Of a stretch of DNA of 64,000 bases, positions 8,502 to 16,968 are shown piece after piece (the first letter of the stretch is position 1; each line of letters begins with the position of its first letter). Both the position numbers and the translations under genes were made by a program. Origin of the DNA: PALSA-612 sp963742925 (GTDB taxonomy: Bacteria > Actinomycetota > Thermoleophilia > Gaiellales > Gaiellaceae); assembly GCA_963742925.1 (NCBI GenBank), contig CAVUNV010000005.1, positions 1 through 64,000 of the forward strand, in the 5' to 3' direction. The notes below the pieces were generated by a model. The model was not told the DNA's origin, did no database searches, and saw nothing but the letters and a program-made list of their open reading frames with translations.

Positions 8502-9878
8502 ATGCGGCAGCCCGAGAACAGCCGTCTGCTGATCCGCAACGGCTTCGTCGTCTCGATGGATCCGGACGTCGGCGACATCCCGAACGGCGATGTCCTCGTC
8601 GAGGACGGCGCGATCGCCGAGGTCGGACGTGGCCTCGGAGTGTCCGGGGCGGAGGAGATCGACGCAACGGGAATGATCGTCATGCCGGGTTTCATCGACA
8701 CACACCGGCACACCTGGCAGACGCCGGTCCGCGGTGTCCTCCCATGCTGCACGCTCGACAACTACTTCGCGGTGATGCTCGGCAGTGTCGGCGGCCATTA
8801 CCGCCCGGAGGATGTCCACATCGGCAACTACGCCGGTGCGTTGGAGGCTCTGAACGGCGGCGTGACGACGTTGCTCGACTGGTCGCACATCAACAACACG
8901 CCCGATCACTCCGATGCGGCGGTCCAGGGGTTGAAGGACGCCGGCATCCGGGCGATCTATGCGCACGGGGTGCCGACGGGCGGCGAATGGTGGTCGTTCA
9001 GCGAGCTGAACCACCCGGAGGACATCCGGCGCATCCGGGAGACGTACTTCTCCTCCGACGATCAGCTGCTGACGCTCGCGCTCGCGGCTCGAGCGCCCGG
9101 AAACTCGAACTTCGAGGTCGCGAAGCACGACTGGGAGCTCGCGCGCGACCTCGCCATCCGGATCAGCGTGCACGTCGGCATGCGGTTGACGACGGTCCAC
9201 GTGAACCACGTCAAGAACATGCACGACCTCGGCTTGCTCGGCCCCGACACGACGTACATCCACTGCACGGACTCGACGGACGAGGAGCTCGACCTGATCG
9301 CCGAGACCGGAGGCACGGCCTCCATCGCGCCCTATGTCGAGATGCTCATGGGCCACGGACGGCCGCCGACGGGCAGGCTCCTCGAGCGCGGCGTCCGGCC
9401 GTCACTGAGCGTCGACGTCGTCTCCAGCGTCCCGGGCGAGATGTTCACGCAGATGCGCACGGCCCTCGTCCACGAGCGGATCGGCGCGTTCACCGACACG
9501 CCGGACGAGGCGTTCGCGCCGACCCTGACCCACCGAGACGTGCTCGAGTTCGCGACGATCGAAGGTGCGCGCACCTGCGCGCTCGAGGACAGGGTCGGGT
9601 CGCTGGCGCCGGGCAAGCAGGCGGACATCGTGCTCCTGAAGGTCAACGCGATCAACACGGCCCCGATGGTCGATCCCGTCGGAACGATCGTCGTGTTCGC
9701 CGACACGTCGAACGTCGATTCCGTGTTCGTCGCCGGGCGCGCCGTGAAGCGCAACGGACAGCTCGTCGACGTCGACCTCGACCGGATCTTCCAGAAGCTC
9801 GACGAGTCGAGGAACCACATCCTGTCGCGAGGCGGATTGCTTCCGGAGTGGGCAGCCGAGCCGATGGCAGCCGTCTAG
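8502..9878 (+). CDS. Metal-dependent amidohydrolase (cytosine deaminase / chlorohydrolase-like)
   Basis: Amidohydrolase-superfamily enzyme, 458 aa, of the cytosine deaminase/SsnA/triazine-hydrolase subgroup. N-terminal beta-sandwich strands precede the HxH metal motif (PGFIDTHRHTW). Further ligands are seen at HVGMR, YIHCTD and LSVDVVSS. The C terminus has the returning sandwich (LAPGKQADIVLLKV). The ATG at 8502 is supported by the promoter 8 bases upstream; earlier in-frame codons lie within the promoter region. It heads a rightward operon (SDR, E2, E1-beta and more) and probably deaminates or hydrolyses an N-heterocycle or amide, but the substrate is open. Confidence 0.85.
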   Translation: MRQPENSRLLIRNGFVVSMDPDVGDIPNGDVLVEDGAIAEVGRGLGVSGAEEIDATGMIVMPGFIDTHRHTWQTPVRGVLPCCTLDNYFAVMLGSVGGHYRPEDVHIGNYAGALEALNGGVTTLLDWSHINNTPDHSDAAVQGLKDAGIRAIYAHGVPTGGEWWSFSELNHPEDIRRIRETYFSSDDQLLTLALAARAPGNSNFEVAKHDWELARDLAIRISVHVGMRLTTVHVNHVKNMHDLGLLGPDTTYIHCTDSTDEELDLIAETGGTASIAPYVEMLMGHGRPPTGRLLERGVRPSLSVDVVSSVPGEMFTQMRTALVHERIGAFTDTPDEAFAPTLTHRDVLEFATIEGARTCALEDRVGSLAPGKQADIVLLKVNAINTAPMVDPVGTIVVFADTSNVDSVFVAGRAVKRNGQLVDVDLDRIFQKLDESRNHILSRGGLLPEWAAEPMAAV

Positions 9879-9916
9879 GTTTCCCTCTCTCGGCTCCACG
9901 CGAAAGGAGAGAGCGA

Positions 9917-10618
9917 ATGGCCACAGGGAATGTCGTGATCGTCGGCGGCACGCAGGGACTCGGCCGCGAGCTCGCGCAGTCGTACGCCGACAGCGGCCGT
10001 GACGTGGTCGTTACCGGAAGGGACCAGGCTCGCGCGGAGGCCGCCGCGACCGAGATCGGCGGTCGCACCCGCGGTATCGGATTCGACCTCGCCGAGCCGC
10101 ACGCGATTGCCGATCACCTCGCCGGCATAGGCGAAGTCGACTACCTCGTGCTCGCCGCGATCGAGCGTGACGTCAACAGCGTGCGTGAGTACGACATCGC
10201 CGGCGCGTTACGGCTGGTCACGCTCAAGCTCGTCGGCTACACCGAGGTGATCCACGCGCTGACCTCGCGCCTTCGCGATGACTCCGCAATCCTCATCTTC
10301 GGAGGCCTCGCGCGTGATCGACCCTATCCCGGCTCGACCACCGTCACGACCGTCAACGGCGGAGTGACGAGCCTCGTGCGGACGCTCGTGATCGAGCTCG
10401 CGCCCACGCGTGTGAACGCGCTGCATCCGGCCATCGTCGGCGACAGCCCGCAGTGGAGCGGCATGCCTCCGGAGCGGCTGCAGGCACTCGTGCAGCGCAC
10501 GCCGATCGGGCGCCTCGTGACGATGGCGGAGATCGTGAGCGCATCGCGCTTCCTGCTCGAAAACGAGGCGATCAACGGCATCAACCTCGTCGTCGACGGA
10601 GGTTGGACTTGCATGTGA
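9917..10618 (+). CDS. Short-chain dehydrogenase/reductase (SDR)
   Basis: NAD(P)-dependent SDR, 233 aa. The nucleotide-binding motif GGTQGLGRE is at the N terminus and the C-terminal INLVVDGGW is typical of the family. The usual YxxxK catalytic pair is not evident: the matching region reads GSTTVTTVNGG, so the active site is divergent or uses other residues. ATG at 9917 follows AAAGGAGA. It lies between the amidohydrolase and the E2 gene and is presumably co-transcribed with them. Confidence 0.8.
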   Translation: MATGNVVIVGGTQGLGRELAQSYADSGRDVVVTGRDQARAEAAATEIGGRTRGIGFDLAEPHAIADHLAGIGEVDYLVLAAIERDVNSVREYDIAGALRLVTLKLVGYTEVIHALTSRLRDDSAILIFGGLARDRPYPGSTTVTTVNGGVTSLVRTLVIELAPTRVNALHPAIVGDSPQWSGMPPERLQALVQRTPIGRLVTMAEIVSASRFLLENEAINGINLVVDGGWTCM

Positions 10619-10640
10619 CGGGCGTCGAGGCGGACACGTC

Positions 10641-11804
10641 GTGAAGCTCGTCGACATCACCATGCCGCGGCTGTCCGACTCGATGGAGGAGGCCGTCGTG
10701 CTGCGCTGGCTGAAGCAACCCGGCGACGCCGTCGCGAAGGGCGAGCCGCTCGTCGAGGTCGAGACCGACAAGGCAACGGTCGTGTACGAGGCCGAGCTCA
10801 GCGGCGTGCTGCAGTGAGATATCCGTGGGCGAGAGCGAGACGGCACAGCTCGGCGAGGTGATCGCCCGCCTGTCGGTCGACGGCGCGGTACGCAGGCCGC
10901 AACGCCGGCGTCCAGCCCGGACGAGCCGCCCGCCGCAGGAAGGCGTTCGCGGGCGACGCCGGTCGCGCGGCGGCTCGCCGGCGAGCTCGGCGTCGACCTC
11001 GACCGCCTCCAGGGCACGGGCCCGGGCGGCCGTATCACCGAGTCGGATGTCCGCGGAGCGGTGGAGTCCGCGCCGGCTCCGAAGGCCGCCGCCCCGGCGG
11101 CCGAGCCCGGAGGGCGCGGCGAGGAGACGGTCGTCGAGCTGACGCCGACGCAGCGCACGATCGTCGAGCGGATGACGGCCTCGCGTTCGGAGATCCCGGA
11201 GTTCACGCTCCAGATCGCCGTCGACATGGAGCGCGCGGTGGAGCTCCGCGGCGAGCTGCGCAAGCTCGGCCGCTCGCCGCTCCCGTCGGTGAACGACTTC
11301 CTCGTGCGCGCCTCGGCCCTCGCGCTGCGCGAGTTCCCGGCCCTGAACGCCGGCTTCGTCGACGGTCGTGTCGTCCGTTTCGGCCGCGTGAACGTGGGCG
11401 TCGCGGTGGCCACGGACGACGCGTTGCTCGTGCCGACGATCTTCGACGCCGACAGGAAATCGATCTTCGAGATCGCCGCCGCTGCCCGCGAGCTGATCGA
11501 GAGAGCGCGGACGCGAAAGGTCGGGCCCGGCGACCTGCGCGACGGCACCTTCACCGTGTCCAATCTGGGCATGTTCGGGATCCGCCGCTTCGAGGCGGTG
11601 ATCAACCCGCCGCAGGCCGCGATCCTGGCTGCGGGCGCCGTCGAGCGCCGCGCCGTCGTCACGCGGGACGGCGGCCTCGTCGCGCGCCGCACCTGCGAGC
11701 TGACCCTCGCCTGCGACCACCGTGTCGCCTACGGCGCCGAGGCTGCGGCGTTCCTGCAACGCCTCGGCGAGCTGCTCGCGGCTCCGGATGGGATGATCGG
11801 CTGA
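10641..11804 (+). CDS. Dihydrolipoyl acyltransferase (E2) of 2-oxoacid dehydrogenase complex (two compensating frameshifts)
   Basis: About 387 aa if corrected. The N-terminal lipoyl domain (from GTG at 10641) has the lipoylation motif ETDKATV. A subunit-binding domain (ATPVARRLAGELGV, TGPGGRI) and the catalytic acyltransferase domain (from about 11130) follow. As assembled, TGA at 10815-10817 stops translation: an extra T at 10815 shifts the frame (GVLQ then EISVGESE), and a missing G near 10888 shifts it back. The net frame is the same on both sides, so the gene is probably intact in nature. The stop overlaps the E1-beta ATG (TGATG). Confidence 0.82.
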
Positions 11805-12784
11805 TGGCGGCGAACGGGGCCACCGAGCTGACCTTCCGCGACGCGATCCACGACGCGCTCGACGAGGAGCTCGCGCACGACGAGCGCGTGATCCTGTTCG
11901 GCGAGGACGTCGCCGTCGCCGGCGGCGTGTTCGCGGTGACGCCCGGCCTGCACGAGAAGTACGGCCCGGCCCGCGTCTTCGACACGCCCATCTCCGAGCT
12001 CGCGATGACGGGCGCCGCCTACGGCGCAGCGATCACGGGGCTGCGGCCCGTGCTCGAGATCATGTTCGGCGACTTCCTGGCGCTGTCGATGGACAGCCTG
12101 ATCAACCAGGCGACGAAGTACTGGTTCCTCACGCAGGGACAGCACAGCGTCCCGCTCGTGATCCGCTCGGTCGTCGGCGCGGGCGGTCGCTTCGGCGCGA
12201 TCCACTCCCAGATGCCCATCTCCTGGCTCATGGGCGTGACCGGGCTGAAGATCGTGGCTCCTTCGACGCCGGCCGACGCGAAGGGACTGCTCAAGGCGTC
12301 GATCCGCGACGACAACCCCGTGCTGTTCTTCGAGCACAAGCGGCTCTACACGACGAAAGGCCCGGCCGGCGAAGGCGGCGACTACACGCTCGGGCGGGCC
12401 GCGGTCGTGCGCGAGGGGACGGACGTGACGCTCGTCAGCGCGATGAAGGGCGTCCCCGACTGCCTCGAAGCGGCCGACCTGCTGGCCGAGCAGGGCGTGT
12501 CCGCCGAGGTCGTCGACCTGCGCACCGTGCGGCCGCCCGACATCGAGACCATCGTCCGCTCGGTCGGCAAGACGAACCGGCTCGCCGTCGTCGAGGAAGG
12601 CCCGCGTACCGGCGGCTGGGCCGGCGAGGTGCTGGCGAGCGTCACGGAGGAGGCGCTCGGCGAGCTCGACGACGCCTGGCGGATCGCCACCGACAATTCG
12701 CCGATCCCCTACAGTCCACCGCTCGAGGACGCGTTTCTCCCCGGACCGGAGAGAATCGCCGACGACGTCCTCTCCAGGTCCTGA
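11804..12784 (+). CDS. 2-oxoacid (pyruvate/acetoin-type) dehydrogenase E1 beta subunit
   Basis: Transketolase-type E1-beta, 326 aa, the usual size. It shows the expected motifs (ILFGEDV, FDTPISE, GRFGAIHSQ, VVEEGPRTGGW). It forms the alpha2beta2 E1 with the subunit at 1491-2474 and binds E2 encoded directly upstream, whose stop overlaps this ATG. No dihydrolipoamide dehydrogenase (E3) gene lies in the window, so E3 must come from elsewhere. Confidence 0.9.
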   Translation: MAANGATELTFRDAIHDALDEELAHDERVILFGEDVAVAGGVFAVTPGLHEKYGPARVFDTPISELAMTGAAYGAAITGLRPVLEIMFGDFLALSMDSLINQATKYWFLTQGQHSVPLVIRSVVGAGGRFGAIHSQMPISWLMGVTGLKIVAPSTPADAKGLLKASIRDDNPVLFFEHKRLYTTKGPAGEGGDYTLGRAAVVREGTDVTLVSAMKGVPDCLEAADLLAEQGVSAEVVDLRTVRPPDIETIVRSVGKTNRLAVVEEGPRTGGWAGEVLASVTEEALGELDDAWRIATDNSPIPYSPPLEDAFLPGPERIADDVLSRS

Positions 12785-12799
12785 GAGAAGGAGGCATCC

Positions 12800-13906
12800 A
12801 TGCCCAAGAAGATCGTCGACACGATCCTCCCGACCACGATGGTGGGGTCGTACCCGCGGCCGCACTGGTACACGCAGCAGCTGCTCGGCCGCGACGTCCG
12901 CGTCGCCTTCAAGGAGGTCCGCCACGAGGAGGCCTACCACGACGCGACGGCGACCGTTCTCCGCGACCAGGAGGAGGCCGGGCTCGACATCGTCACCGAC
13001 GGCCAGATGTCCTACGACGACTACGTCGGCGTGATCGGCTCGTTCTGCTGGTACATGTACGAGCGGATCGGGGGCTTCGATCCCGCGCGCGAGGAGCACC
13101 CGTCCGTCACGAGCGAGACGGAGCAGAACGCCGTCACGGCCCTGCTGACGGACTGGGGCGGCGTGATCAACAGCGGTCCGGTCACGCACGGCCCGATCCG
13201 CCTCCGCGACCTCTACGAGATCGCGAAGCGGTACACGGACAAGCCGATCAAGGTGTCGGTCGGTGCCGGCCCGGTCAACCTCGCCTGGCACGTGTACTTC
13301 GAGCACTACAAGGATCCGCAGGAGCTCTGCTACGCGCTCGCCCCGATCTTCAACGCCGAGATGAAGGACCTGGTCGACGCGGGCGCCACCTACCTGCAGC
13401 TCGAGGACCTCGGCGCGTGGCTGCCGCTGTTCACCGGCGACGAGAAGGACTTCGACTGGATCAAGGACGTGATCGGGAAGTGCTGCGAGGGCGTCGACGC
13501 CAAGATCGGCTGGCACTTCTGCTTCGGCAACGCCTGGGGCAACGACATCCTCAGCGCGAACTTCCCGGAGGGCTACCAGACGGTGCTGCCGCACTTCTTC
13601 GACACCCCCGGGATCGATCAGTTCGTCCTCGACTACGCGAACCGCGGCATGGCCGGCGTCGAGTTCCTGAAGAACCTGCCCGCGGACAAGGAAGTTGCGG
13701 TCGGCGTCCTCGACATCCGCTCGATGATGATCGAGTCGCCCCAGCAGGTGGCCGAGCGGGCCCGCATGGTGCTCGAGCACGTCTCTGCCGACCGCGTCAC
13801 GCTCTCGACCGACTGCGGCATGAAGCCGCTGCCGCGGACCGTGGCGCGCATGAAGCTGAAGGCGCTCGCAGAGGGCGCGCAGATCGTTCGCAGCGAGGTG
13901 TCCTGA
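12800..13906 (+). CDS. Stand-alone MetE C-terminal-like zinc protein (cobalamin-independent methionine synthase family)
   Basis: TIM-barrel protein of the UROD/MetE superfamily, 368 aa, equal to only the C-terminal half of MetE. Zinc ligands are visible: His and Cys in WHFCFGNAWG and a late Cys in STDCGMK. The ATG at 12800 is preceded by GAAGGAGG. In this family the zinc activates a thiol for alkyl transfer. Epoxyalkane:coenzyme M transferase has the same size and motif, so an alkyl- or thiol-transfer role in the catabolic pathway is as plausible as methionine synthesis. Lies downstream of E1-beta and upstream of an NmrA-like reductase. Confidence 0.8.
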   Translation: MPKKIVDTILPTTMVGSYPRPHWYTQQLLGRDVRVAFKEVRHEEAYHDATATVLRDQEEAGLDIVTDGQMSYDDYVGVIGSFCWYMYERIGGFDPAREEHPSVTSETEQNAVTALLTDWGGVINSGPVTHGPIRLRDLYEIAKRYTDKPIKVSVGAGPVNLAWHVYFEHYKDPQELCYALAPIFNAEMKDLVDAGATYLQLEDLGAWLPLFTGDEKDFDWIKDVIGKCCEGVDAKIGWHFCFGNAWGNDILSANFPEGYQTVLPHFFDTPGIDQFVLDYANRGMAGVEFLKNLPADKEVAVGVLDIRSMMIESPQQVAERARMVLEHVSADRVTLSTDCGMKPLPRTVARMKLKALAEGAQIVRSEVS

Positions 13907-13925
13907 CCGAACCGAAGGGAGTGGC

Positions 13926-14876
13926 ATGAGCGACAAGAAGGTCATCGCGGTCGTCGGGGCGACGGGCGCCCAGGGCGGCGGGCTCGCCCGCGCGATCCTG
14001 GCCGATCCGGGCGGGGGCTTCGCCCTGCGAGCGGTGACGAGGAATCCGGACTCGGACAGCGCGAAGGCGCTCGCCGCCGCAGGGGGCGAGGTCGTGCAGG
14101 CCGACGTCGACGACGAGGCGAGCGTGGCCCGGGCGTTCGAGGGCGCCCACGGCGCCTACTGCCTGACGAACTTCTGGGAGCACTTCTCGGCCGACAAGGA
14201 GATCGAGCAGGCCGCCAACATGGCGAGAGCAGCCGGACAAGCCGGCATCCAGCATGCGATCTGGTCGACCTTCGAGGACACGCGCAAGTGGATCCCGCTC
14301 GACGACGACCGCATGCCGACGTTGCAGGGCAGGTTCAAGGTGGCCCACTTCGACGGCAAGGCCGAGGCCGACCACTTCTTCACCGACAACGGCGTCCCGA
14401 CGACCTTCCTGCTGACGTCGGCCTACTGGGAGAACTTCATCTACTTCGGATGGGGACCGGCGCGTGGCGAGGACGGTGTGCTCGCGGTCACCTACCCGAT
14501 GGGCGACAAGAAGCTCCCCAGCATCGCTGTGGAGGACATCGGCAAGTGCGCCTACGGGATCTTCAAGGCTGGCGACACGTACATCGGCAAGACGGTCGGC
14601 GTCGCCGCCGAGCATCCGACCGGCGCGGAGATCGCCGCGGCGTTCACGAAGGCTCTCGGCGAGGAAGTCCGGTACAACGACGTCCCGCCGGACGTCTATC
14701 GCGGCTTCGGCTTCCCCGGGGCAGACGACGTCGGGAACATGTTCCAGTTCAAGCGAGACGCGAACGACGACTACTGCGCCGCGCGTGATCTGGGCTTCTC
14801 CCGCTCGCTCAACCCCGACATGCAGAGTCTCGACGGCTGGCTCGCGGCGAACAAGGACCGGATTCCGATCGGATGA
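13926..14876 (+). CDS. NmrA-like NAD(P)-binding protein
   Basis: Atypical SDR of the NmrA/HSCARG type, 316 aa, with the dinucleotide motif GATGAQGGG near residue 11 and a WSTFED strand typical of the family. Such proteins act as reductases or as NADP-sensing regulators, and sequence cannot decide between them. Its ATG follows AAGGGAG. The stop overlaps the next ATG (ATGA). Confidence 0.83.
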   Translation: MSDKKVIAVVGATGAQGGGLARAILADPGGGFALRAVTRNPDSDSAKALAAAGGEVVQADVDDEASVARAFEGAHGAYCLTNFWEHFSADKEIEQAANMARAAGQAGIQHAIWSTFEDTRKWIPLDDDRMPTLQGRFKVAHFDGKAEADHFFTDNGVPTTFLLTSAYWENFIYFGWGPARGEDGVLAVTYPMGDKKLPSIAVEDIGKCAYGIFKAGDTYIGKTVGVAAEHPTGAEIAAAFTKALGEEVRYNDVPPDVYRGFGFPGADDVGNMFQFKRDANDDYCAARDLGFSRSLNPDMQSLDGWLAANKDRIPIG

Positions 14877-15457
14877 GCACGGACGCGGACGTGGCTGGCG
14901 CGGGCGAGGCCGCTCCGCGCACGCGGACGGCCACGTCGGCGCTGCTCGCGGCCGCAGTGCTGGTTGCGGGCTCGGTCGTGCTGCTCTGGTACGCGCCCGA
15001 CTCGTACAACGTCTACAAGGCGCTGCACGTGATCTCGATCGTGGTCTGGGTCGGCGGCGACATCACGCTGACGACGCTCGGCATCGTCTTCGAGCGGCGC
15101 CGCGACGGCGAGGCGCTCGCCCAGCTGGGGAAGCTCGGCGCCTGGATCGGCGTCCACGTCTACACGCCGGCGCTGTTCGCCGTGCTCGGCTTCGGCATCG
15201 CGTTGATGCAGAAGGGCGACTGGCCGTGGGACGTGTTCTGGGTCGACTTCGCGCTCGTCGGCTGGACGATCGCCGCCGTGGTGGGCGTCGCCTTCGTCGG
15301 TCCCGAGCTCGGCCGGATCGACCGCGCCGCGCAGCAGCTCGGGCCGGACTCGGCGGAGGTGGGGCGCCGCGTCAAGCGCCTGTTTACGATCTTCCGCTTC
15401 GACACCGCGTTGCTCATACTGATCGTGCTCGACATGACCGCGAAACCGTCGTTCTGA
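14873..15457 (+). CDS. DUF2269-like integral membrane protein
   Basis: 194-aa protein with about four hydrophobic segments (residues about 22-42, 50-72, 84-108 and 116-140) and a final one near the C terminus. The HVISIVVWVGG region resembles the DUF2269/CopD-like family of unknown function. It starts 4 bases inside the upstream gene, so the two are translationally coupled. No catalytic motif seen. Confidence 0.7.
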   Translation: MSTDADVAGAGEAAPRTRTATSALLAAAVLVAGSVVLLWYAPDSYNVYKALHVISIVVWVGGDITLTTLGIVFERRRDGEALAQLGKLGAWIGVHVYTPALFAVLGFGIALMQKGDWPWDVFWVDFALVGWTIAAVVGVAFVGPELGRIDRAAQQLGPDSAEVGRRVKRLFTIFRFDTALLILIVLDMTAKPSF

Positions 15458-15489
15458 CCGGGCGCCGGCGGGCGGAGGAGGTGGGGGAG

Positions 15490-16953
15490 ATGGCAGTGAT
15501 CACGGGCAAGGACGAGCGGTTGCTCGTCGGCGGCGAGTGGGTGGAAGCGAGGTCGGAGGGTCGGTTCGACGTGACGAACCCCGCGACGGGCGAGGTGGTC
15601 GGATCGATGCCCGACGCGGACGCTCACGACGTCGAAGCGGCGATCGACGCGGCCGCGGGTGCTCTCGCCGACTGGAAGGCGCGGCCGGCGATCGATCGCG
15701 CCCGCGTGCTCCGGCGCTCCGCCGACGTGATCCGCGAGCGCAAGGACGAGATTGCGGCGGTCATGACCGCCGAGCAGGGGAAGCCGCTAGCGGAGGCGGC
15801 CGGCGAGGTCGAGTACGCGGCCAGCTTCCTCGAGTGGTTCGGCGGCGAGGCCGAGCGGGTCTACGGGCAGGTCGTTCCGTCGCTCAACCCGGCAAACCGC
15901 GTGCTGGTGCTGCGCCAGCCGGTCGGGGTCGTGGCCGCGATCACGCCCTGGAACTTCCCGGCGGCCATGATGACGCGGAAGCTCGGCCCCGCGATGGCGG
16001 CCGGCTGCACGAGCGTCGTCAAGCCCGCGAGCGCCACCCCGCTCACCGCAGCGCTGGTGCTGCGCGCGATCGAGGACGCCGGGGCTCCGGCGGGTGTCGT
16101 CAACCTCGTCACGTCCCGTTCCTCGGGGATGGTCGCCGACACGATCTTCGCCGATCCCCGCGTGCGCAAGATCTCCTTCACCGGCTCGACCGAGGTCGGC
16201 AAGGAGCTGATCCGGCTGTCCGCCGGTCAGGTGAAACGACTCTCGCTCGAGCTCGGCGGGCACGCGCCGTACCTGATCTTCGACGACGCCGACCTCGACG
16301 AGGCGGTGGACGGGTTGATCGCGTCGAAGTTCCGGAACGCCGGCCAGACCTGCGTCTGCGCGAATCGCATCTACGTGCAGGGAGGCATCTACGACGATGT
16401 CGTCCGCCTGCTCGGCGAGAAGGTGGCGCAGATGGCGGTCGGCCCCGGGGATAGGCCCGGTGTCGTGATCGGCCCGCTGATCGACGAGCGCGGGGTCGAC
16501 AAGGCCGACCAGCACGTTCAGGACGCGATCCGGCAGGGCGCCAACCTCGTCACGGGCGGCGGGCGGCTGGAAGACGGCGAGTACGCGCGCGGCTCGTTCT
16601 ATGCGCCGACCGTTCTGGAGGGCATCACGCCGGACATGCTGATCTCGAGCGAGGAGACCTTCGGCCCGGTCGCCGGTGTCTCTCGCTTCGAGACCGAGGA
16701 AGAGGCGATCAGGCTCGCCAACGACTCCGTCTACGGCCTGTGCGCGTACTTCCACACACGGGACTACGCGCGGTTGCTGCGCGTGGCGGAGCAGCTCGAG
16801 TACGGGATCGTCGGCGCGAACGCCGGCATCATCAGCGCCGCGAACGTGCCGTTCGGAGGCGTCAAGGAGTCGGGCTACGGCCGTGAAGGCGGCTCGGTCG
16901 GTGTCGACGAGTACCTGGACGTGAAGTACGTGCTCGTGGCGGGAGTCGGGTAG
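15490..16953 (+). CDS. NAD(P)-dependent aldehyde dehydrogenase (succinate-semialdehyde type)
   Basis: Aldehyde dehydrogenase, 487 aa, closest in look to succinate-semialdehyde/glutarate-semialdehyde enzymes. Visible are the cofactor-binding ITPWNFP, FTGSTEVGK, the general base Glu254 (LELGGHAP) and the nucleophile Cys288 (NAGQTCVCANR). The ATG at 15490 is preceded by GGAGGAGGTGGGGGAG, a very strong ribosome site. Last gene of the rightward catabolic unit; it would oxidise an aldehyde produced upstream. Confidence 0.92.
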   Translation: MAVITGKDERLLVGGEWVEARSEGRFDVTNPATGEVVGSMPDADAHDVEAAIDAAAGALADWKARPAIDRARVLRRSADVIRERKDEIAAVMTAEQGKPLAEAAGEVEYAASFLEWFGGEAERVYGQVVPSLNPANRVLVLRQPVGVVAAITPWNFPAAMMTRKLGPAMAAGCTSVVKPASATPLTAALVLRAIEDAGAPAGVVNLVTSRSSGMVADTIFADPRVRKISFTGSTEVGKELIRLSAGQVKRLSLELGGHAPYLIFDDADLDEAVDGLIASKFRNAGQTCVCANRIYVQGGIYDDVVRLLGEKVAQMAVGPGDRPGVVIGPLIDERGVDKADQHVQDAIRQGANLVTGGGRLEDGEYARGSFYAPTVLEGITPDMLISSEETFGPVAGVSRFETEEEAIRLANDSVYGLCAYFHTRDYARLLRVAEQLEYGIVGANAGIISAANVPFGGVKESGYGREGGSVGVDEYLDVKYVLVAGVG

Positions 16954-16968
16954 GCGAGACCTGAGCCG

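Noticed and set aside
10815..10817. In-frame TGA in the E2 gene as a selenocysteine codon
   Set aside because: The downstream frame is shifted by one base, family members have no selenocysteine there, and no SECIS-like hairpin is obvious.
11729..13945. A 738-codon minus-strand open frame opposite E1-beta and the MetE-like gene
   Set aside because: The translation is low-complexity D/V/R/E-rich without domains, while the plus strand has two clear conserved proteins.
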